DNA from: Bacteroidales bacterium UBA1181
Lineage (GTDB): Bacteria > Bacteroidota > Bacteroidia > Bacteroidales > Paludibacteraceae
Assembly (NCBI GenBank): GCA_002310215.1
Contig: DBYR01000015.1
Location: forward strand, 1-35,488
Direction: 5' to 3'
DNA: 35,488 bases
The notes under the pieces are model-generated. The model saw nothing but the letters and a program-made list of their open reading frames with translations, was not told the origin of the DNA and made no database searches. How positions within the stretch are numbered: the first letter of the stretch is position 1; each line of letters starts with the position of its first letter. The position numbers and the translations under genes were made by a program. This document shows, piece after piece, positions 6,725 to 13,494 of this stretch.

Positions 6725-7924
6725 ATGGATACGGGAAGAATAGAGAGAATATTTGAGGGATTCAAGAAGAAAAAGTTGTTGACGGGAAAAGGTGCGTTGA
6801 GTATGGGCGGCAATATCATGCCCTATGTTTGGGGATTGTTCGCTGTTTTAGTCGCATGGACAACCTTAAGTAAAAATGAGGTCCAACCACCCCTTTTGTA
6901 TGTTTTGCCGGTGCTTGCCTTCCCTGTGGTTATGCTATTTTTCCCTACTAAGAAATTCTATAAGGATCGTATGGAACTCTCCTATCTGTGGGGCCTCTTT
7001 AGTCGTAAGTTTGATTACAAAGATCTCGAGGGGATTCATCATGCCACTTATTACAACCAGCAGAAAGGCTCTTGGGTGAAGACGCTCGAACTCAGGTTCA
7101 AGGAGACCTCGTTCCTCATGAATGACCATGTCGGGTCAAAGACAAAGTTCGATTGCGTGACACGCCTGATGTGCTCTGGTTTTAAGCCGATCTTCGAGAA
7201 TGAACTCTACTATAAGAGCATGATACAACTCTTCGCGAATGTGATAGCGCTAAAAAAAGAGCCCCAGTACCAAGCGGTGGAGACGGAGTGCGCATTGAAA
7301 TATTTCTCGGAGTCTAAATATCGTAATTATGTTTTCAAGTATGATCTTTCCAATGAACTGAAACGGTATGAGAAATACGAGGGGAAGAATATTCCAGCGG
7401 AGATGGGGTATGTGAATATTTGTACGTCCATCATGAAGGATAGGGGTGTGGATTATGCCGACCGCTTGGATCTCCTGACCCATCTTTTCGAGTGTGCCTA
7501 TGCGAGCGATGGCGTCGTGGATGACGAGGAGGTGGAGTACCTTTCCCGCATCGCCTTCCACTTTGTCATCAAGGATTGGGACCTCCTCTCTCTGAAATAT
7601 CGGTTCGAGGTGATCAAGCAGAAGCAGTACAGCGCTCAAAGCGACAGCACTGAATATACGAAGCAACGTGAACGTTTCCGCACAATCTATGTCAACCGCA
7701 AACGGGAAGCCTGCAACCTGCTGGGCGTAAGCTCGGAGGCCACGTTGGATGAGGTGAAGAGCGCCTACCGCACGCAGGTGAAGAGCTGCCACCCGGACAC
7801 GCTGCCGCCTACTGCGACGGAGGCGGAACGTGAGGAGGCCGCCATTCGTTTCCGTGCGGTCACGGAGGCGTATGATTTTTTGTGTGCGGAGCTATCCGCC
7901 GAACCGGTTAGCGTGGCGAGGTGA
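6725..7924 (+). CDS. Membrane PH-like/TerB-like/J-domain protein, array copy 3
   Basis: A 399-residue paralog. The start motif is MDTGRIERIFEGFKKKKLLTG. Two membrane helices (about 33-50 and 58-75) are followed directly by FYKDRMELSYLWGLFSRKFDY, the clearest PH-like opening in the array. The TerB-like domain contains SDGVVDDEEV. The J-domain has HPD at 356-358. The C-terminus is EPVSVAR. The next copy starts 15 nt after its stop, so the two are probably cotranscribed. Confidence 0.8.
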   Translation: MDTGRIERIFEGFKKKKLLTGKGALSMGGNIMPYVWGLFAVLVAWTTLSKNEVQPPLLYVLPVLAFPVVMLFFPTKKFYKDRMELSYLWGLFSRKFDYKDLEGIHHATYYNQQKGSWVKTLELRFKETSFLMNDHVGSKTKFDCVTRLMCSGFKPIFENELYYKSMIQLFANVIALKKEPQYQAVETECALKYFSESKYRNYVFKYDLSNELKRYEKYEGKNIPAEMGYVNICTSIMKDRGVDYADRLDLLTHLFECAYASDGVVDDEEVEYLSRIAFHFVIKDWDLLSLKYRFEVIKQKQYSAQSDSTEYTKQRERFRTIYVNRKREACNLLGVSSEATLDEVKSAYRTQVKSCHPDTLPPTATEAEREEAAIRFRAVTEAYDFLCAELSAEPVSVAR

Positions 7925-7939
7925 TGTGATTTTGGAACT

Positions 7940-9211
7940 TTGGACAAGGAAAAGATAAATAGTGTATTTGAGGACTTGAGGAGTCGGGGATTGCTGACGA
8001 AAGATGGGGCTTTCTGTATGGGCGATTCTTTGACCAATTTGATTTGTTGGATATTGTCTCTACTTGTTTTGTTGTTGTTGCCTCTTTACGGGTTTATTGA
8101 CAACTATATTTTGGGTCGTCAGGATGTTCCATTCTTTTATGGCAGTGTTTTTTTTATATTCGTTTGGGCCGTTTACTATTGCTGGACGAATCGCACCCGT
8201 CTATATTGGTTGAGGGATCGTCTTGTGACAAAAAACATTTTCGGATTGAGTGGAAAAGAATACTTGTATTCTGATTTGAAAAGTATTGTGAGGAAGGAAT
8301 ATAATGAGAATAGGAATCGTTATCGCATGAACATAACGTTGTACTTCCGTTCTTCCAATGATTATATTGAATTGGAGGACGATGCATGTGATCGACAGTT
8401 CTTGTTGTCTTGCTTCCTTGATTTGTTCCATAACAAAGTGGAGAATGAAGAGATAGAATTGAGGTCGAAGTTTTTTGCCAGGATCCTGTTGCGCAATAAA
8501 TCTTTTTGCGACGCTTATGAAAAGGAGCGTCAATGTGCGGTGCGTTGTCTGCTCAGTGTGAAGAAACTTCGTGATTTGGGATATAAAGCCCCGTATTTTT
8601 CCGAAAGGCTTTCTTATTGGCTGGGAAAGTATAAATCTGACACGAAGAAGACATGCGTGAATGAATGCCTAAGTATGTGCCTTAAACTTATGCGGACCGA
8701 ACGTTGGTCGTATGCGAAGCGTCTGGAATTGCTTTCCCATTTCTTCGAGTGTATGTATGCGGGGGATGGTATGGTGGACGAGCGGGAATTGGATTTGCTC
8801 TCCAAGATCGCTTTTTACTTTGTCATCAAGGATTGGGACTTCCTCTCCCTGAAGTATCGATTTGAGGCGGGGAAGCAGGCGGATGAGCAACGGAAACAAG
8901 CGGAGAATGCGAAGAATACAGGGAACGACGAGGATGCGCAGCGCAAAAAGCAGCGTGAACGTTTCCAGTCTGTCTGCTCCAGCCGCAAGCGGGAGGCCTG
9001 CAACCTGCTGGGCGTGAGCACGGAGGCCTCGCTGGAGGAGGTTAAGAGCGCTTACCGCAAACAGGTGAAGACCTGCCACCCCGACACCCTGCCGCCTACC
9101 GCCACGGAGGCGGAACGTGAAGAGGCCGCCATTCGTTTCCGTACAATTACGGAGGCGTACGATTTCTTGTGTGCGGAGCTGTGCGCCGAACCGGTTAGCG
9201 TGGCGAGATGA
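7940..9211 (+). CDS. Membrane PH-like/TerB-like/J-domain protein, array copy 4 (TTG start)
   Basis: A 423-residue paralog whose first codon is TTG where the other copies have ATG: the context AACT-TTG-GACAAG aligns with AACT-ATG-GACAAG of copies 5-7. Two hydrophobic stretches (about 31-52 and 60-80) are followed by a PH-like region (WLRDRLVTKNIFG). The TerB-like domain reads GDGMVDEREL. A basic, Gln-rich linker precedes the J-domain, with HPD at 380-382. Its upstream TGATTTTG is a decayed TAATTTTG, and the gap to copy 3 is 15 nt. It probably lost its own promoter and depends on read-through from copy 3 (inference). Confidence 0.78.
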   Translation: MDKEKINSVFEDLRSRGLLTKDGAFCMGDSLTNLICWILSLLVLLLLPLYGFIDNYILGRQDVPFFYGSVFFIFVWAVYYCWTNRTRLYWLRDRLVTKNIFGLSGKEYLYSDLKSIVRKEYNENRNRYRMNITLYFRSSNDYIELEDDACDRQFLLSCFLDLFHNKVENEEIELRSKFFARILLRNKSFCDAYEKERQCAVRCLLSVKKLRDLGYKAPYFSERLSYWLGKYKSDTKKTCVNECLSMCLKLMRTERWSYAKRLELLSHFFECMYAGDGMVDERELDLLSKIAFYFVIKDWDFLSLKYRFEAGKQADEQRKQAENAKNTGNDEDAQRKKQRERFQSVCSSRKREACNLLGVSTEASLEEVKSAYRKQVKTCHPDTLPPTATEAEREEAAIRFRTITEAYDFLCAELCAEPVSVAR

Positions 9212-9258
9212 TGTGTTTTATCAATGCCATGCACCATCGTATATACATGAAATTGTGC

Positions 9259-9266
9259 TAATTTTG
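9259..9266 (+). promoter_or_regulatory. TAATTTTG element, near-leaderless promoter of copy 5
   Basis: A perfect TAnnTTTG lies five bases before the ATG at 9272. It sits inside the upstream block shared with copies 2, 6 and 7 (CAATGCCATGC...GTGCTAATTTTG). Confidence 0.55.
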
Positions 9267-9271
9267 AAACT

Positions 9272-10522
9272 ATGGACAAGGGAAAGATAGATAGTGTGTT
9301 CGAAGACCTGAAGAGCAAGAATATGCTGAAGAAAGACGGGGCTTTTTATATGGGGGATTCAGTCGCCGGCATGATAGAAACATTCCTCCTTGCTCTGTTC
9401 TTTTTGGCTGTCTTTGGCTTAGGAATCTTCTTTTTATGGAAATTGGATGGATGGCGTAAAATATTGGGAATGATGTTTTTTTCTCCATTCGCCCTTTTGA
9501 TTCTGTGGGGTCTTTGGTTGTTGCCTGCTCGTCTATATTGGTATAGAGACCATCTTGTGACAAAAAATTCCTTCGGAACTAATGTGCACGAGTATAGTTA
9601 TTCCGATATCAGTGAAATTAAAAGATATTCGAAATATGACGAGGAAACGAAGAAGTATGAAATAACTATAGACATATCCTTCCGCAAACGTGGTATGGAT
9701 ACTATCTCGATAGATGATGATCCACGTGCGTGCGAATTCTTTCGCTCTTGTTTTGGCGATATCTTTTCCGAACAAGAGGACGATGTGCATGATGATGAGT
9801 ATGATTTGAGGATGAAACTCTTTGCCAGAGTTCTTAAAAGGGATGCAACCGAGTGCCGTCCGTATGTGAAAGAACGTCAATGTGCGGTGCGTTATTTCAC
9901 TGGTTTAAAGACGTATCGTGGTCGGGGGGATGAAGAGCGTTACTTTACAAATCGTCTTACTTATTGGTTGAAGCAATGCAAACGTGACACGAAGGAGAAA
10001 TGTGTGGAGGATTGTCGCACGCTGGGCCGTGAGATCATGAAATCTAAAAGCATGGTTTATGAGGAACGCCTGGCGTTGTTTACCTATTTCTTCGAATGTA
10101 CCTATGTGGAGGATGGTCTGGTGGATGAGTGGGAGCTGGAACTTCTCTCTCAAATCGCCATTAGCCTCGAAATCAGATCTTGGGACTTCGTTTCCCTGAA
10201 GCATCGTTTTGAAGGGAAAAAACAGGAGGAGTCCAAGCAGAAGGGTGAGGAGGATACCCGACAGCAGAAGCGCTATCAACAGGTTTGCTCTAATCGTAAG
10301 CAGGAGGCCTATTCCTTGTTGGAACTGAAGCAGGGCGCTACGTTGGAGGAGGTGAAGCGTTCCTATCGCACATTGGTGAAGAGCTGCCACCCGGACACCC
10401 TGCCGCCTACCTCCTCGATAAAGGAGAGGGAGGAGGCCATCATTCGTTTCCGCTCGGTCACGGAGGCATACGATTTTTTGTGTGCGGAGCTGAGCATGGA
10501 ACCGGTCAGCGTGGCGAGATGA
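9272..10522 (+). CDS. Membrane PH-like/TerB-like/J-domain protein, array copy 5
   Basis: A 416-residue paralog closest to copy 4 at its N-terminus (MDKGKIDSVFEDL.SKNML.KDGAFYMGDS). Two membrane helices (about 32-55 and 66-88) lead into the PH-like region at YWYRDHLVTKNSFG. The TerB-like segment reads EDGLVDEWEL. The J-domain has HPD at 373-375. It is the most divergent J-domain of the seven: ELKQGATLEEVKRSYRTLVK, then PPTSSIKEREEAIIRFR. The C-terminus is EPVSVAR. Confidence 0.78.
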   Translation: MDKGKIDSVFEDLKSKNMLKKDGAFYMGDSVAGMIETFLLALFFLAVFGLGIFFLWKLDGWRKILGMMFFSPFALLILWGLWLLPARLYWYRDHLVTKNSFGTNVHEYSYSDISEIKRYSKYDEETKKYEITIDISFRKRGMDTISIDDDPRACEFFRSCFGDIFSEQEDDVHDDEYDLRMKLFARVLKRDATECRPYVKERQCAVRYFTGLKTYRGRGDEERYFTNRLTYWLKQCKRDTKEKCVEDCRTLGREIMKSKSMVYEERLALFTYFFECTYVEDGLVDEWELELLSQIAISLEIRSWDFVSLKHRFEGKKQEESKQKGEEDTRQQKRYQQVCSNRKQEAYSLLELKQGATLEEVKRSYRTLVKSCHPDTLPPTSSIKEREEAIIRFRSVTEAYDFLCAELSMEPVSVAR

Positions 10523-10570
10523 CGCATTTTTATCCATGCTATGCTTCATTGCGTTTCCATAAAAATACGC

Positions 10571-10578
10571 TAATTTTG
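10571..10578 (+). promoter_or_regulatory. TAATTTTG element, near-leaderless promoter of copy 6
   Basis: A perfect TAnnTTTG lies five bases before the ATG at 10584, within the shared upstream block (CATTGCGTTTCCATAAAAAT). Confidence 0.55.
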
Positions 10579-10583
10579 AAACT

Positions 10584-11897
10584 ATGGACAAGGAGAGGAT
10601 AGAGGACATATTCAAGAAGTGGCAAGGCAAGGCTATGCTGACGAGGAAGGGCGCGCTGCGGGTGGAGCCGTTTGCCGTGTTTTGGCTTAAGATAGCTCTA
10701 GTTTTGGCATTGTGGTTCATTTTGGTGTGTCTCGCTGTGGTTTTCTTCTTTGTTGTGGTTAAGTGGTTGAATGGATACAATCAAACCTTGGCGATGATCC
10801 TTTCGATATTGTTTTGCTTGGGAGGTCCGTTTTTATTCTTATTGTTTAAACAACGCGATTCCTTGTTTAGATATTTCTATAAAATTGAAGGGATCCCTAA
10901 TTTCTTTATCGAGCTATTATTTTTTCCTTTTTTGAAACCTAATCCTATTCTCTTATTTTTCAAGGATCGTCTTGTGACCTCTTCTGGCTTGTTTGGACGT
11001 AAAGGGAATCATGATTATTCTGATATAGAAAAGGTTAGCGCATTTTTTAACAAAAAGGATATTGCCCTGAAAATCATGTTCAAAGAGTCGAATAAGACGT
11101 TTAAGGTATCGGGAACCCCAGCGTTGGACTATTTGCTGCATCTCTTCGGCTCCGCCTTCCAACCAATCTTTGTCAATGAGCCATTGTGCGAGGACATGTT
11201 GCGGCTCTTTGCGGATATGATCACCTTGGGGAGTGACCCTCAAAGCCAGCAGGACGGACTGCAATGTGCCAAGAAATACTTCTCGGAGCCGAAGTACAAG
11301 GATTATGATTACGCCCGAAAACTCACGGAACTGGTTGACACGTTCAATCACTACAGGGCGCAGAGACGTATGCCTAGAAGCGAGGATTACATCAACAGGT
11401 GTTTGTCCATCCTGAAGAATAGGGGCGTGGACTACGATGGTCGTCTGGCGCTTCTGTCGCACCTCTTCGAATGTGCCTATGCGAGCGAGGAGATGGTGGA
11501 TGTGGTGGAGCTGGACCGACTCTCCCGCATCGCCTACTATTTCCGCATCAAGGAGTGGGACTTCCTCTCGCTGAAGTACAGTTTCGAAGCCATGAAACAA
11601 CAAGGAGGTAGAAGGAATGGCACGGAGAACGCCCAGCAACGTGAGCGTTACCAATCCGCCTATTCCAACCGCCTGAAGGAGGCTTATAAGATATTGGGAT
11701 TGAACGAGAAAGCCACGTTGGAGGAGGTGAAGAGCGCCTACCGCACGCAGGTGAAGAACTGCCACCCCGACACCCTGCCGCCCACCGCAAAGGATAAGGA
11801 GCGGGAGGAGGCGTCGATCCGTTTCCGCACGGTCACGGAGGCATACGATTTCTTGTGTGAGGAGCTGGTAGTGGAGCCAGTCAGCGTGACGAAATGA
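10584..11897 (+). CDS. Membrane PH-like/TerB-like/J-domain protein, array copy 6
   Basis: A 437-residue paralog and near-twin of copy 2 beyond about residue 190. It shares FVNEPLCEDMLRL, the RMPRSEDYINRCLSIL segment, the altered TerB signature SEEMVDVVEL, and the tail EELVVEPVSVT. Membrane helices lie at about 31-55 and 68-88. The PH-like region opens FKDRLVTSSGLFG. HPD is at 394-396. The differing membrane half combined with a nearly identical 3' half points to recent duplication or gene conversion with copy 2. It is followed after 12 nt by double-hairpin repeat C. Confidence 0.8.
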   Translation: MDKERIEDIFKKWQGKAMLTRKGALRVEPFAVFWLKIALVLALWFILVCLAVVFFFVVVKWLNGYNQTLAMILSILFCLGGPFLFLLFKQRDSLFRYFYKIEGIPNFFIELLFFPFLKPNPILLFFKDRLVTSSGLFGRKGNHDYSDIEKVSAFFNKKDIALKIMFKESNKTFKVSGTPALDYLLHLFGSAFQPIFVNEPLCEDMLRLFADMITLGSDPQSQQDGLQCAKKYFSEPKYKDYDYARKLTELVDTFNHYRAQRRMPRSEDYINRCLSILKNRGVDYDGRLALLSHLFECAYASEEMVDVVELDRLSRIAYYFRIKEWDFLSLKYSFEAMKQQGGRRNGTENAQQRERYQSAYSNRLKEAYKILGLNEKATLEEVKSAYRTQVKNCHPDTLPPTAKDKEREEASIRFRTVTEAYDFLCEELVVEPVSVTK

Positions 11898-11908
11898 TGT
11901 TCCCCTAC

Positions 11909-11995
11909 GGCCTGAAAGGCCACTACATTATCTAGCCCAGGGCAACACCCTGGGGAATGTGGACATGTGGAGTGTCGGACGCCCCCGGAGGGGGC
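11909..11995 (+). repeat. Double-hairpin repeat, copy C, with third hairpin
   Basis: GGCCTGAAAGGCC (11909-11921), CCCAGGGCAACACCCTGGGG (11936-11955) and GCCCCCGGAGGGGGC (11981-11995) reproduce the arrangement after the paralog remnant at 5027-5115. One loop-side base (ACACC for ACGCC) weakens the second stem. Confidence 0.8.
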
Positions 11996-12025
11996 AAAAC
12001 AGATTTTAATCAATGCCATGCTCCA

Positions 12026-12055
12026 TTGCGTTCCCATAAAATTGTGCTAATTTTG
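12026..12055 (+). promoter_or_regulatory. Near-leaderless promoter of copy 7
   Basis: TTG (12026-12028, within ATTG) and TAATTTTG (12048-12055) are 19 nt apart; the ATG follows five bases later at 12061. It belongs to the block shared with copies 2, 5 and 6. Confidence 0.55.
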
Positions 12056-12060
12056 GAACT

Positions 12061-13470
12061 ATGGACAAGGAGAAAATAGATAGGATATTCAAGGAGTGGA
12101 AGGAAAAATCCTTGCTGACGGAAGACGGGGCGTTGAAGAAAACTCTTGAGGATTGTTGGCAGAATAATTTTTTGCCTTACTTTTCCCACGCCGTGCATTG
12201 TGTGGCTGGTTTCTTGATCTTTTTTAAATCGTTGGGTTATGCTAGCTCGCACGATTTGAAGACTTCGTATTTGGATCTTGTTTGTATTATAGCCAGTTTT
12301 GTTGTGTTCTCTGCCTGGTTTTGGTGGGAGTATATAAAAAACCGATTCTCTTCTTGTTGCTACTATTACACAGACCGCCTTGAATTACGCCATTTTCGGG
12401 GACTATGGAAGGAGACGTATTACTATTGGACTATAAAGCGTATCGCTTGTAGGGAATCGTCTTGTACGGTGGAATTTAGAGACTATGAGTTGAGTGTGGA
12501 GGATTCCAATTTGGTGGATTTCTTCCAGACATCTTTCCCCGATCTTTGTTATGTGGACCCGATTTGCTACAAGGAGGAATATGAGGGCGAGATAAGGCGC
12601 TTCGCGAATAGGATATGTTTCAAGACCATGCCGGAGTGCCAGAAGGAGGCCCTCCAGTCCGCACTGACATACTTCTCGAAGTCTAAGTATGTCAGCTATG
12701 ATTACAAGCGCGACCTATCAAAACGGGTGGGGAAAACCATGCCCATGAAGCAGCGTTATTACACGGATATGATAAGACTCTTCGCGAATATGATATGCCT
12801 CAGGATGGGTGATTCGTACCAGGATGCGGGTTATCAGTGCCTCATGAAGTACCTCTCCGAGTCGGCTTTCCGCAAGTATGATTATACGCATGATTTGTCC
12901 GAGCAGATTGAACGCTTTAGGGGTTTTCGTAAGAAGGGGTCCGTCCCGTCGAAGGATGGTTTCGTGAACATTAGTTTGTCCATCATGGAAAACAAGGGAT
13001 TGGATTACGCCGACCGTCTGGAGCTCCTGACGCATCTCTTCGAGTGCGCCTATGCGAGTGATGGTTTGGTGGACGAAGAGGAGTTGAACCGCCTCTCCCG
13101 CATCGCATTTTACCTTTGCATAAAAGATTGGGACTTCCTCTCCCTGAGGTATCGCTTCGAAACGGAGAAACAGTCCAGGGAACGACGGAATGGCGAGGAG
13201 AACGCCCGACAGCGTGAGCGTTGCCAATTCAGCTATTCCAGCCGTAAGCGGGAGGCCTACAACCTGCTGGGCCTGAAATTGGATGCCCCGCTGGAGGAGG
13301 TGAAAACCGCCTACCGCACGCAGGTGAAGACCTGCCACCCCGATACCCTGCCGCCTACCGCCACGATAAAGGAGCGGGAGGATGCTACACAACGTTTCCG
13401 CACGATCACGGAGGCATACGATTTCCTATGCGCGGAGCTGAGCAAAGAGCCGGTTAGCGTGGCGAGATAA
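12061..13470 (+). CDS. Membrane PH-like/TerB-like/J-domain protein, array copy 7, with internal duplication
   Basis: A 469-residue paralog, the longest in the array. Membrane helices lie at about 40-60 and 73-93; the PH-like region opens YYTDRLELRHFRGLW. The helical module between the PH-like and TerB-like domains is present twice with a 60-residue period: IRRFANRICFK at 178 and IRLFANMICLR at 238, each followed by a Y(F/L)S.S...YDY..DLS stretch. Other copies have it once. The TerB-like domain has SDGLVDEEEL; HPD is at 426-428; the C-terminus is EPVSVAR. The Cys-repeat protein gene starts 24 nt downstream and may be cotranscribed. Confidence 0.8.
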   Translation: MDKEKIDRIFKEWKEKSLLTEDGALKKTLEDCWQNNFLPYFSHAVHCVAGFLIFFKSLGYASSHDLKTSYLDLVCIIASFVVFSAWFWWEYIKNRFSSCCYYYTDRLELRHFRGLWKETYYYWTIKRIACRESSCTVEFRDYELSVEDSNLVDFFQTSFPDLCYVDPICYKEEYEGEIRRFANRICFKTMPECQKEALQSALTYFSKSKYVSYDYKRDLSKRVGKTMPMKQRYYTDMIRLFANMICLRMGDSYQDAGYQCLMKYLSESAFRKYDYTHDLSEQIERFRGFRKKGSVPSKDGFVNISLSIMENKGLDYADRLELLTHLFECAYASDGLVDEEELNRLSRIAFYLCIKDWDFLSLRYRFETEKQSRERRNGEENARQRERCQFSYSSRKREAYNLLGLKLDAPLEEVKTAYRTQVKTCHPDTLPPTATIKEREDATQRFRTITEAYDFLCAELSKEPVSVAR

Positions 13471-13480
13471 TTTTTAAGTC

Positions 13481-13488
13481 TAATTTTT
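13481..13488 (+). promoter_or_regulatory. Possible -7 element before the Cys-repeat protein gene
   Basis: TAATTTTT matches seven of eight positions of TAnnTTTG, six bases before the ATG at 13495. This is the same short-leader geometry as in the DnaJ array. No clear -33 box is seen. Confidence 0.3.
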
Positions 13489-13494
13489 CATCGT

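Noticed and set aside
3928..13392. Long minus-strand frames (up to 270 residues) opposite the DnaJ array genes
   Set aside because: They recur at the same place opposite each paralog and read leucine/arginine-rich nonsense; they are mirror frames caused by codon bias.
3655..13470. Tellurite-resistance operon suggested by TerB-like domains
   Set aside because: No TerA, TerC, TerD or TerE gene is present, and TerB-like domains are common in J-proteins of the DjlA type.
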